NCBI GenBank assembly: GCA_035293405.1
Contig: DATDOE010000079.1
Coordinates: 81,977 to 145,976 of the forward strand
Direction: 5' to 3'
Source of the DNA: Gp6-AA40 sp035293405
GTDB taxonomy: Bacteria; Acidobacteriota; Vicinamibacteria; Vicinamibacterales; UBA2999
Length of the DNA: 64,000 nt
Below the pieces are notes generated by a model. That model did no database searches and was not told the origin of the DNA. It saw nothing but the letters and a program-made list of their open reading frames with translations. Shown in pieces: positions 43,814 to 52,906 of the stretch. A program made the position numbers and the translations under genes. Position 1 is the stretch's first letter, and each line of letters starts with the position of its first letter.

Positions 43814-44911
43814 CTACTTCGACAAGGGCGCTTGCGGCGGCGCCGCCGCCGACTTGCCTTGCGACTCGACAACGCGCCGCGCCAGGTAGTTGACGATTTG
43901 CGCGTCGGTCCGCGCTGCGCTGAGATAGGCCGTGCGCAAGAGTTGCTCCTTGCGCCCGCGCAGCGTATCCGTGATGCGCTGGCGCACCGGCGGCATCGAC
44001 AGGTCGCGCTGGCCCGCCGGCTCTCGAGCCACCACAAACATGATGGTGAGGGCGCCGCCCTGGTTCACCACGCGGGCCGAGCCCGGCGCCACGTTCACGA
44101 CGGCATCGCGCAGCGCCGGCGCGGCCTGTTTCAACGCCGACAGCGGTACCAGGCCCAAGTCTCCACCCCGCGGCGTCGACTCCGGATCCTCGGAGTAGTC
44201 CATCGCGAGCTCGGAAAACGAGGTGCCTCCTTTGAGACGTTCCATCAACATCGCGACCTTTGCGGTCGCCGCCTGCGGTGTGGTCGCATCGTCTCCGCTA
44301 CGGTTCACCAGCTGCGCGTCGCGCACCGGTGTGACGACGATCTGCGCGAGGTGATAGGCATCTTCCGGAAGGTTGAACTGCGCACGATTCGCGTCGAAGA
44401 ACGCGGTCACCTCCTGATCGGTCACCGCAATCTTCGACCCGACTTCCCGTTCAAGGAGCTTCTGCGTGAGCAGTTGGCGCCTGAGTCCGTCCCGGATGCC
44501 CGCCGTCGTCAGGTTGCGTCGCGTCAGCTCCTGCTGAAACGCCTCGTCCGGCATGTTCTTCTTCGCTGCGGCGTATGCCGTGTCAACCTCGCTCTCGGGC
44601 ACGTCGATCGTGAGGGCGCGTGCCTTCGCGTGCAGAATCTCCTCGACGATGAGGTCGTCCAGGAGGCTCAGTTTGGCGGTGAGGGCCTCTTCCTCCGACA
44701 GTTTCTGCGAGCCGTCTCCGGCCCGCCGGAATGCCTGCTCGACCTCGTCTCGTGTGATCTGCCGGCCGTCGACCACTGCATACGTGTCGGCTGTCACCGC
44801 AGGCGGGGCCGCGGGTGTCGATCGACAGGCCGCGGCGAGGCAGGCTGCGGCGCTCACCGCAACGAAGAGGTGGCGATTCCGGGTGATGGAGGGGCGTGGC
44901 AGGCAATGCAT
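43814..44911 (-). CDS. Parvulin-type peptidyl-prolyl isomerase lipoprotein (SurA/PpiD-like)
   Basis: 365 residues. A lipobox (SAAACLAAAC) follows the signal sequence, so it is probably a lipoprotein. An N-terminal SurA-like chaperone region (about 45-190; VVDGRQITRDEVEQAF, LLTQKLLEREVGSKI) precedes a parvulin domain (about 195-300; LAQIVVTPVRDAQLV, FSELAMDYSEDPESTPRGGD, GLVPLSAL). It would assist outer-membrane protein folding in the periplasm. It is divergent from the sigma/DUF1835 gene. Confidence 0.85.
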   Translation of the reverse strand: MHCLPRPSITRNRHLFVAVSAAACLAAACRSTPAAPPAVTADTYAVVDGRQITRDEVEQAFRRAGDGSQKLSEEEALTAKLSLLDDLIVEEILHAKARALTIDVPESEVDTAYAAAKKNMPDEAFQQELTRRNLTTAGIRDGLRRQLLTQKLLEREVGSKIAVTDQEVTAFFDANRAQFNLPEDAYHLAQIVVTPVRDAQLVNRSGDDATTPQAATAKVAMLMERLKGGTSFSELAMDYSEDPESTPRGGDLGLVPLSALKQAAPALRDAVVNVAPGSARVVNQGGALTIMFVVAREPAGQRDLSMPPVRQRITDTLRGRKEQLLRTAYLSAARTDAQIVNYLARRVVESQGKSAAAPPQAPLSK

Positions 44912-45028
44912 GCTCTGGCAGAATACTCACGACTGAACCGGCGAACAATACCCAGTTGACCCAGTTCGCTGGCCGCTCGCGTCTGAGTCCTTGCAACGTT
45001 TGGTCGGCGTCCCTCGACAATAGTGTTG

Positions 45029-46436
45029 ATGAAGACCGTGGCGGAACTCGTGGACGAGGCCCGACGTGGCTCGGCCGATGCGCGGGACGAACTGGTTCGT
45101 CGTTATCACCGCGAGACCGCAGTTCTCGCGGCAGCGGAGTGATGCCAACGACATCGCGATTGCCTCTCGAGACGGCTCACCGCTCCACCGTCTGCTGCAT
45201 TCGGAGATGGTGGAGCGGGTCGGTGCAGCCCTCGAGGCACTGCCGCCGCGGTATCGCGTGCCGATCCGGCTCTATCACCTGGACGGCCTCAGCCACGCGA
45301 AGATTGCCGTCGCTCTCGGTGTTCCGGTCGCCACAGTGCGATCCCTCGTGGCGCGTGCACGTCGCAAGTTGGCGCCACTTCTCGCCGAATACGCACCGGA
45401 CGCACAAGTCCAAGAGGTTTTCGAGGAACAAGTCGTGACGCCGTCCACACCAACACGCTTCCTGCACGTGGCCAACGGCACGTGCACAACCAGGCTCATT
45501 GAATCCGCAGGAATTCCCGGCAGGGTATCCATTTGGGCGGACCCACTCCATGACGGCCCCGTTCCCGGCGGTCTGACCGACGCGGAATTGCTCGATGTGC
45601 GGGCGCGCTATCACGCCGGACCGACCGAGTCAGCGGATGCCGACCCTGTGAACGACCTCAGGAAATGGCGCGAGGCGATCGAACAGCACGAGTCGTACGA
45701 TGAGCTGATCCTGTGGTTCGAGCACGACCTCTTCGATCAACTGAACCTCATTCAACTCCTGACCTGGATTCGACAGCGGCTTCCTGCCGCGAAAGTGGTG
45801 AGCCTCGTGTGCATCGGGTCGTTTCCAGGACATTCCAGGTTCAGGGGACTCGGTGAGCTGACACCAGACGAACTGGCATCTCTGCTCGAAACGCGGCAAC
45901 GTGTCGGCCCGCCGCAGTACTCGCTGGCTGAACGCGCGTGGCTGGCGTTTCGCGAGCCGACGCCTGAAGCTCTCGACCACCTGCGCGAAGGGGATACTGC
46001 GGCTTTGCCCTATCTCGCGGCTGCGATTGTGCGCTTCTTCCAGGAGTATCCGTGGACCGTTGACGGACTTTCTCGAACCGAGCGCCGGCTCCTCGAACTG
46101 GCCGCCGCCGGGACGGCCGAACTCTCTGCGGCATTCCCGCGCATGCACGACGGCGAAGACGCCTACTACATCACCGACACGTCGATCGCGGACCTTGCCG
46201 AAACGCTGTCCCGCACCTCACCGCCGCTGCTTACGCTGGCTACCGGGCGGAGTGCCGATGGCGACATGCCTCAGGGTTCGGTCACGCTGACGGATGCAGG
46301 GCGGGCGGTACTGAGCGGCCAGCAGGATCGGATCGCTCTCTGCGGTATCGACCGTTGGTTGGGCGGCGTGCACTTGCAGCGCGACGCGGACCTGTGGCGC
46401 TGGGACGCCGAGCGTCAACGGGTCGCGAGATCGTGA
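45029..46436 (+). pseudogene. Broken ECF sigma factor fused to a DUF1835-type protein
   Basis: Frame one starts ATG 45029 with the first residues of sigma region 2 (MKTVAELVDEARRGSADARD) and stops at TGA 45140-45142. The next frame continues with region 4 (ALPPRYRVPIRLYHLDGLSH, PVATVRSLVARARRKL) and runs on into a DUF1835-like protein (RFLHVANGTCTTRLIESAG, WADPLHDGPVPGGL, DELILWFEHDLFDQLNL). Region 2 has been lost by deletion and frameshift. The DUF1835 part may be translated separately from a GTG near 45435. The domain combination is unusual. Confidence 0.7.
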
Positions 46437-46588
46437 CAGTGAGCAACCCGCGCCCCCGTCGAGCCGGCATGGATCCACTCTCGGGAGCGTGATGCGGCGA
46501 GCGTGCGACAACGGCTGGGCTGGTGATTCAGTACGGATGAGGTGGGCGTGCACGATCCGTGCAGAGCCACATTGATTTTCGTTTCGAT

Positions 46589-48253
46589 ATGCGGACGAGT
46601 TTGATATACGTCGGTCGTCTCCCCAACCCCAACATGCCACACGCTGATCTGGAATCCGCTGTCACTCGACAATCGTGGGAGTGGCTCTTCGATCTCCCGC
46701 ACAGACTGAACCTCGTCATCGAGGTCGTCAACGCACGTTACCTGCCGGTGTTTCCGGCCGCGCCTACGGCTGAGGCCGCCACCATTCGACGTTTGCTGAG
46801 GAGCGGTGAGCCGTCGATACGCGCCGCGCTCGAGGCATCGCTCCACTCGCCAACGCCGGTGCAGGTCACAGTCGAGGATGTCCTCGCGCTGAGCTTCAAG
46901 CTCGCCGCAGGAGGCATGCTGCTGCTGGCGCGAACGCTCAACGCGGATGACTCGCCCGCCGAGTGCCGTGAGGACCTCGAGTTGATCGGCTCGTGGCTGA
47001 CCGGCGCGATCGATGCGAGCCTCACCAAGCCGGCCAACGCCATCAGCGTCGAACCGTATCGGATGGTGTCGTTCCAGCGTATCCTGCGTGACGCGACGTC
47101 GCGCGGCTCGATTCGCAAAGTCGTCGGTGCATTCGTCGAGTCGCTCAGCGTCTGGGAGGACGTTCGCATCGGCTGTTATGTCACGAGCGTCACAGGGGGA
47201 CTCTTCCAATACGCGTCCCCGGTCATGGCGCCCTCTACCTCGTTTCCCGCGCGGCTCGACGAGGCGGTCGTTCCGCAGAACCGCCGCATCGTGCGACTTT
47301 CCCGCGCCGACGTCGACCGACTGGGATTGACGTCCGAGCCGGGCGATGTGCTCATGCTTCGGATCCCCACGGGTCCCGATATCTCGTGGACGCTCCTCTT
47401 CGTCGGCATGATCGACGACCGCGAACAGGTGCGGCTGACGGTGTATGCGGACATGCTCCGCGAGGCGCTGAACGAGCTCCTTGCAACGGCCATCAACCGC
47501 CTGGTCGCCGACGTGACGCGGCATCACCTCCCACAGGACGAGCCACTGCAAACAGCGGCGCAGACGGTCCTGGCGCAGTTGACAGCCGCCGTCGGGGGCC
47601 AGCAGTCCGCGCTCGCTGTGAGCCGCGCGAACGGAGGGCAGGCGCTGGCTGTAGGAAACACCGCTCTCTTGTCCTCGGACCCGGCGCGGCACGATCGCCT
47701 GGTCGCGCGCTCATCGGACGGCGACAGCCTCATGACCCTCGTCATCGCACGAGAACCGGGCCCCTTCGCGGCGTTCGAGCGCGAGATCGTCAGGGCCGGC
47801 GTGGCCGCCGTGCATCCGTGGATGCAGGCGGCGCTGCAGTGCACGAAGGAGACCGAGCGACGCCGCTCGTTTCGGTCCGTTGACACCGTGTTCGAGGAAC
47901 TGGCCGCCGGGGCGGTCGCCGCCGGTCAGCCAGCCTCCGTCATCGTCATCTCAGTCGATCCAACCATGCTGCGTCCGTCGCTGATCTCCTCGTGGGTCGG
48001 CCGAATCAGGGCCGAGATTCGCGGGGGCGATTTCGCGGGCACGCTGAGCGACAGAGAGATTGCGATCCTGCTGTGCGATGCATCCGCGGACCAGGCGGCC
48101 GTCGTGTGCGCGCGGCTGCAGCAGATGCTGGCCGTCGATGACACGACCGGGATGTTCCACACGGCCATCGGGATTACGACGCGCTCGCCTGACTCTCCGT
48201 TCGAGGGCTCTCTCGTCGGCGCGGCGCGGGCTGGCGCCGCCGCGATCCATTGA
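46589..48253 (+). CDS. GAF-like / degenerate GGDEF-like signalling protein
   Basis: 554 residues (start uncertain; 46559 GTG and 46634 ATG are alternatives). The middle region (about 165-420) resembles GAF-type domains with a VSFQRILRDATSRGSIRKVV helix. The C-terminal 120 residues resemble a GGDEF domain in pattern (VIVISVDPTML, IRAEIRGGDFAGTLSDREIA) but have lost the GGDEF active-site motif, so cyclase activity is unlikely. It precedes the pseudokinase-PEGA gene by 130 bases. Confidence 0.6.
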   Translation: MRTSLIYVGRLPNPNMPHADLESAVTRQSWEWLFDLPHRLNLVIEVVNARYLPVFPAAPTAEAATIRRLLRSGEPSIRAALEASLHSPTPVQVTVEDVLALSFKLAAGGMLLLARTLNADDSPAECREDLELIGSWLTGAIDASLTKPANAISVEPYRMVSFQRILRDATSRGSIRKVVGAFVESLSVWEDVRIGCYVTSVTGGLFQYASPVMAPSTSFPARLDEAVVPQNRRIVRLSRADVDRLGLTSEPGDVLMLRIPTGPDISWTLLFVGMIDDREQVRLTVYADMLREALNELLATAINRLVADVTRHHLPQDEPLQTAAQTVLAQLTAAVGGQQSALAVSRANGGQALAVGNTALLSSDPARHDRLVARSSDGDSLMTLVIAREPGPFAAFEREIVRAGVAAVHPWMQAALQCTKETERRRSFRSVDTVFEELAAGAVAAGQPASVIVISVDPTMLRPSLISSWVGRIRAEIRGGDFAGTLSDREIAILLCDASADQAAVVCARLQQMLAVDDTTGMFHTAIGITTRSPDSPFEGSLVGAARAGAAAIH

Positions 48254-48387
48254 CCGTCGACGGTTGTCGTCACGACTGCTCTTCAAGGCGCTTCTACTCG
48301 TGCGCGTGTTAGTGCACAATGTAGCGGTCCACTCGAAACGCTCCGACCGATCTCGCGTCGCCACCGCAATATGAGGATGCTGACGCC

Positions 48388-50085
48388 ATGAGCATGGCGC
48401 GCGATCTCATCGCCGGCCAGTCCCCGCCGGCGATCGATAGCGACAACCGCCTGACCACGTGGTACGCGCAAGGACACTCCGACGGTCTCGGCGACCGTCT
48501 GTTGATGTTCGACAACACGAGTGGCCCGCCTTGGGAAATCCTGCGGTTCACGCCAACGCTCGCTCGCGACTCGAGGTTCGAGGCCGCGCTGCACGAGCGG
48601 GTGAAACATCTGAGCTCGTTCCGGCATCCCGCGTTTCCGCGCGTCCGTCCAATCACGGAGCTTGGACAGGAGGACGGGCTGGCCGTGGTCTCGACCTACG
48701 TGTCCGGGGTCTCGCTGTCACAGGCCCTGACCAAACCGAGAAGCGCTGCCTTCGCCGCGGTGCTGATTCGTCATCTGGCGCCGGCGCTGACCGCGCTGCA
48801 ACAGCACGGGCCGGGAATTGCTCACGGAGCCCTGAACGCCGACCGCATCATCCTGACCGCCGAGGGTCAGCCGATGATCCGCGAGCACATGGTGGGGTCA
48901 GCGCTCGCGAGCCTCGAATTGCCGGTGGGAAGACTGTGGGCGGATTTCGGCATTCTCGCGTCGCTCGACCCCGAGACGAAGCCAACGCTCGACTGCCGAA
49001 GTGACGTCATTCAGCTCGCGCTCGTCGGCCTGTCGCTGATGACAGGACGACGCATCGGGCCTGACGAGTATCCGGACAAGGTCCCTCAACTGCTGGACCA
49101 GATCGCTCAGCGAGCCAGCCGGAACCCTCCCGAGTTCTTTCAGTCGCTTCGTCACTGGCTCGAGCGCGCATTGCAGCTTGCCGACGATCCATTTCACTCA
49201 GCGCGAGAGGCCAACGACGCACTCGACGAGTTATGGGAAGAGCCCGCGCATGGCGATGAGCCTCCCGACGCACCGTTGCGCGGCATGCCCGAGGCACATC
49301 GCGATCCGCTACCTCCGGCGCTCCCCGTCTCCACCGATCCGCACGCCGCTGACCCGGTCGAAGTCGAATCATCGAACCACCAGGTTCCACGTGTCCGGCC
49401 TCGTGTCGCCCGCGCGATGCGATGGGCGGCAGTCGCGGCGGGTGTGTTGGCCGTCGGCGAAGCCGTGCTCATCGGACGGCTGCTTTACCAGCGACGTGTG
49501 ACTGTGCCGTCCGTCAACGCCAAAGGGGCGATCGAATCGCCGCCCCTTGTGAATGCCGGCCCAGGGACACAACCGAATCGAGTGCTCCCGAGCCCTGTCG
49601 TGCCAACGACAGCGCCCGTGACGGCGACACCGACGGAACTGAAAGAGATAACTGCCGCCTCTCAGCGCAGGGGCGGATTCCGGCTGTCGTCGTCCGTTGA
49701 AGTGCACGTGCTCGACGGCGAACGGCTGCTCGGCTCGAGCCATGATGGTCCGATTGTCGTTGCACCCGGCCGTCGCGAATTGGAGTTCGTCAACAGCGCG
49801 ATTGGCTATCGGATGCGGAGAGTCATCGACGTCAAGCCGGGACAGATCAGCCCGCTGACGATCACCGTGCCCAACGGCATCGTCAACATCAACGCCATGC
49901 CCTGGGCCGAAGTGTGGATTGATGGCAAGCCATTCGGCGAGACGCCGCTCGGCAATCTCTCAATCGCCCCTGGCGAACACGAGATCGTGTTCCGCCATCC
50001 TGAACTTGGAGAGCGACGGCAGAAAGCCTTCGTGCGGACGGACGTGCCGACACGCGTCTCGACCAATCTTCAGCAGCCGCAATAG
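48388..50085 (+). CDS. Pseudokinase with transmembrane helix and C-terminal PEGA domain
   Basis: 565 residues. The N-terminal 280 have Ser/Thr kinase organisation, but the catalytic HRDLKxxN is replaced by HGALNADRIIL (146-156) and the DFG motif is absent, so it is a pseudokinase. A hydrophobic segment (about 345-368, WAAVAAGVLAVGEAVLIGRL) spans the membrane. The C-terminal PEGA domain (about 475-560) shows VNINAMPWAEVWIDGKPFGE, the PEGA signature, with a LSIAPGEHEIVF end. It probably scaffolds a signalling complex and binds envelope ligands. Confidence 0.8.
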   Translation: MSMARDLIAGQSPPAIDSDNRLTTWYAQGHSDGLGDRLLMFDNTSGPPWEILRFTPTLARDSRFEAALHERVKHLSSFRHPAFPRVRPITELGQEDGLAVVSTYVSGVSLSQALTKPRSAAFAAVLIRHLAPALTALQQHGPGIAHGALNADRIILTAEGQPMIREHMVGSALASLELPVGRLWADFGILASLDPETKPTLDCRSDVIQLALVGLSLMTGRRIGPDEYPDKVPQLLDQIAQRASRNPPEFFQSLRHWLERALQLADDPFHSAREANDALDELWEEPAHGDEPPDAPLRGMPEAHRDPLPPALPVSTDPHAADPVEVESSNHQVPRVRPRVARAMRWAAVAAGVLAVGEAVLIGRLLYQRRVTVPSVNAKGAIESPPLVNAGPGTQPNRVLPSPVVPTTAPVTATPTELKEITAASQRRGGFRLSSSVEVHVLDGERLLGSSHDGPIVVAPGRRELEFVNSAIGYRMRRVIDVKPGQISPLTITVPNGIVNINAMPWAEVWIDGKPFGETPLGNLSIAPGEHEIVFRHPELGERRQKAFVRTDVPTRVSTNLQQPQ

Positions 50086-50104
50086 TCGTCGTGTCCCTCG
50101 TAGT

Positions 50105-50145
50105 GTCCGGCCCGCCTACGCCTGAGGCTTCGGCGGGGCTCGGAC
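50105..50145. terminator. Bidirectional terminator-like hairpin
   Basis: GTCCGGCCCGCC (50105-50116) pairs with GGCGGGGCTCGGAC (50132-50145) with one or two bulges. It lies between the convergent pseudokinase (+) and RskA-like (-) genes. Confidence 0.65.
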
Positions 50146-50157
50146 CATAAGGGGACG

Positions 50158-51396
50158 TCAGGGAAAACGCGCGAGCAGTGTCGGGCCGGACGGCGCGAGC
50201 CGGCCGCCGCGTGGCTCGACGGTCACCGACGCGCCGACGACCGGGCCGACCACTCTGGGAGGAATGTCAACGACCAGGCTGGCCTTCCCAGTCGCGTCGG
50301 GCACAAAGAGTCCCGCGCTCACTGGCTCGGCGCCCGTCACGAGCCAGAGCTGATAGGTGGCTTCCGGTGGGGCGGCGGGCAGGCGTGAACCACTGAGCAC
50401 CAATCCGCGCGTGCGACTCCACAGCACCTGCGCGGAGGACCGATCTGAACCTGCAGCGGTCAGAGTGAGGCGAACGAGATCCGGCGCCGTCAGGATGGCC
50501 CCCACGGTTTCGGCGCGCTGCGCCAGCTGGCGGGCCTCGGCAATCTGCCGATCGGCGTCCCGGCGGGCGGCAGCCGCCTCACGGCTCGCCAGTTCGGTGG
50601 TTTTCGCGACCTCACGCTCGGCAGCCGCGACGCGTGTGGCAGCGGCGTTCAATCGGCTTTCTATCCAACCTGTCAGCCCGACGAGCAGCAAGACGGCCGC
50701 AATCGCGCCGCCGGCAACGAACAACGGTCTGTGCTGGCGCCAGAGGGACTCGGCCGCAGGTGGGTTGCCGGGCGCGACACCGACCGCGCCGTCGAGCACG
50801 CGAACGCTCTTGGCGAGCGCCGGCTTGGTTTCGGACCCCTGGCCGGCAAGACCAAGCAGGGAGCCCTTTGCCGATTCGCGGCGCGGTAATTCTCCCGGCG
50901 GCCCCGCCTCACCACCGTTCTCGGACCGGCGCAGTTCGTCGTGGAGGTGAACGACGCGGTCGAGCGGCCACGCCGCCGCCGAGCTCGGTACCGGGACGGC
51001 GGATGGTGCGCCGACTTGCAAATTGGTCACGAGCACCTCGACGCTGCGCGACAGGTCGCTCAACGCAAGCTGCACGTTTGCCTGAAGCGCCATGAGGCGC
51101 GCCTCAGCCTCGCCGAGTCCGTTGACGGAGACAGAGGCGGTGGCGCAGAGGTCCCTGAGACTCGCGGCCTGTTCCTGCAGCTGCCTGAGCGGCTCCTCAT
51201 GCAGTTGCCGCACCGCGAGCGCTTCGCGATCGAGCGTCTCCTCGATCACGCGGATGCGGCCGTCCAAATCGCGAGCATCAGCAGCTGGCGGGCGGTCCTG
51301 CGTTTCCTGCCACTGATGAAGGACCAGGCTGAAACGATCTAACTGCGCTTCGAAGCGAGACAACCGTTGTTCGAGATGGGGATCGTCCAGATACAT
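50158..51396 (-). CDS. Anti-sigma-K (RskA)-like membrane protein
   Basis: 412 residues from ATG 51396. The N-terminal half (about 1-175) is coiled-coil-rich (HEEPLRQLQEQAASLRDLC). One transmembrane helix lies near 230-250 (PLFVAGGAIAAVLLLVGL), followed by a coiled coil (REAAAARRDADRQIAEAR). The C-terminal domain matches RskA-C: GLVLSGSRLPAAPPEATYQL, WLVTGAEPVSAGLF, then VGASVTVEPRGG. It lacks the zinc-finger ASD, so direct sigma binding is uncertain. It converges with the pseudokinase. Confidence 0.75.
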   Translation of the reverse strand: MYLDDPHLEQRLSRFEAQLDRFSLVLHQWQETQDRPPAADARDLDGRIRVIEETLDREALAVRQLHEEPLRQLQEQAASLRDLCATASVSVNGLGEAEARLMALQANVQLALSDLSRSVEVLVTNLQVGAPSAVPVPSSAAAWPLDRVVHLHDELRRSENGGEAGPPGELPRRESAKGSLLGLAGQGSETKPALAKSVRVLDGAVGVAPGNPPAAESLWRQHRPLFVAGGAIAAVLLLVGLTGWIESRLNAAATRVAAAEREVAKTTELASREAAAARRDADRQIAEARQLAQRAETVGAILTAPDLVRLTLTAAGSDRSSAQVLWSRTRGLVLSGSRLPAAPPEATYQLWLVTGAEPVSAGLFVPDATGKASLVVDIPPRVVGPVVGASVTVEPRGGRLAPSGPTLLARFP

Positions 51397-51521
51397 TACG
51401 AACCGTTGCCGGATGATACACAAAAAACGACAGTCTCGCTACGTCCGTCGCTTTGACTTCCGGCAGATCCTTCGTGAGCGCCGCTTCGGTCGTCGTCCAG
51501 CAGTCGTGCTCGGCCCCTTCG

Positions 51522-52805
51522 TCACTCCACTGTTTGCAGTGGTAGCACTCTCGACCCGCCATGCAGCTCCTTCGCCAGGCTGATCTGATCCAGCTCGTTC
51601 TCCCAGCGCGCCACGACGATCGCCGCGACACCGTTGCCGATGAAGTTCGTCAGCGACCGCGCTTCGGACATGAAACGATCGATGCCGAGGATGAGCGCAA
51701 GGCCGGCGACCGGAATCGACGGAACGACGGCCAGCGTGGCCGCGAGCGTGATGAAGCCGGCCCCGGTCACGCCGGAGGCGCCCTTGGACGTCAGCATCGC
51801 GACACCGAGCACGGTCAGCTGCTCCCGCAGCGTGAGCTCGATGTTCAGCGCCTGCGCCACGAACAGCGCCGCCATCGTCAGGTAGATGTTGGTCCCGTCG
51901 AGATTGAACGAGTATCCCGACGGAACGACGAGACCGACCACCGACCTCGAGCAACCCAGCCTCTCCAGCTTCTGCATCAGCGGAACCAGCGCCGACTCCG
52001 ACGAGGACGTGCCCAGAACCGTGAGCAGCTCGTCCTTGATGTAGACGATGAACCGGAGGATGTTGAAGCCGGTGAGGCGCGCAATCGTCCCCAGCACGAT
52101 CAGAATGAACAGCGCGCACGTGAGATAGAAGCTGGCCATCAGGGCGGCCAGCGGCCTCAGCGCATCGATACCGTACCTCCCGATGGTGAAGGCCATCGCA
52201 CCGCCCGCACCGATGGGCGCCAGCTTCATCAGGGCGTTCATCATCGAGAAGAAGATGTGCGAGCACGCCTCGATGAACTGATGGACGGTCTCACCTCTCT
52301 TGCCCATGTGCGTCATCGCGTACCCGAACAGGATCGCCACGAACAAGACCTGCAGGAGATTGCCCGAACCTGTAAACGCATCCAGGAAGGTCGTCGGGAT
52401 GATGCCAAGGATGAAATCCGTCGTGGTCTGGGTCGTCGCCCGCTTGGCATAGTCGGCCACGGCGCTCGCGTCGAGCGTCGCCGGATCGACGTTGAAGCCG
52501 TTACCCGGACGGATCACATTGATGACGACGAGACCGATGACCAGGGCGATCGTCGACACGGCCTCGAAGTAGATCAACGCCTTGCCGCCGACGCGGCCGA
52601 CCTTCTTCATGCTGCCGGCGCCGGCAATGCCGAGGACAACGGTGCAGAAGATGATCGGACTGATCAGCATCTTGACGAGGGCGATGAATCCGTCGCCCAG
52701 GGGTTTGAGCTTCACGGCGGTCGGGGGATCCGCGTAACCGAGGAGCCCTCCCGCGAGAATCGCGAGCAGGACCCAGAAATACAAATGACCGATGAGTCGT
52801 CTCAT
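51522..52805 (-). CDS. dctA: DctA-like dicarboxylate/amino acid:cation symporter (SLC1 family)
   Basis: 427 residues from ATG 52805 (the frame stays open upstream, but the earlier part is not protein-like). Polytopic: MRRLIGHLYFWVLLAILAGG begins helix 1. The re-entrant loop and substrate motifs are clear: LGTSSSESALVPLMQKLERL (serine-rich HP1), VVPSGYSFNLDGTNIYL, and MLTSKGASGVTGAGFI (HP2). It imports C4-dicarboxylates (or glutamate/aspartate) with cation symport. It is divergent from the molybdenum hydroxylase genes. Confidence 0.92.
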   Translation of the reverse strand: MRRLIGHLYFWVLLAILAGGLLGYADPPTAVKLKPLGDGFIALVKMLISPIIFCTVVLGIAGAGSMKKVGRVGGKALIYFEAVSTIALVIGLVVINVIRPGNGFNVDPATLDASAVADYAKRATTQTTTDFILGIIPTTFLDAFTGSGNLLQVLFVAILFGYAMTHMGKRGETVHQFIEACSHIFFSMMNALMKLAPIGAGGAMAFTIGRYGIDALRPLAALMASFYLTCALFILIVLGTIARLTGFNILRFIVYIKDELLTVLGTSSSESALVPLMQKLERLGCSRSVVGLVVPSGYSFNLDGTNIYLTMAALFVAQALNIELTLREQLTVLGVAMLTSKGASGVTGAGFITLAATLAVVPSIPVAGLALILGIDRFMSEARSLTNFIGNGVAAIVVARWENELDQISLAKELHGGSRVLPLQTVE

Positions 52806-52906
52806 GCTAGCCGGATGGTAATCCCGATTGCGGTCGCGACGCCCTCCTCGAGCTCCCGGCAGCAGACCGGCAGATGGCACAGAATGGTCCCTGGACGCAC
52901 CGGCCC

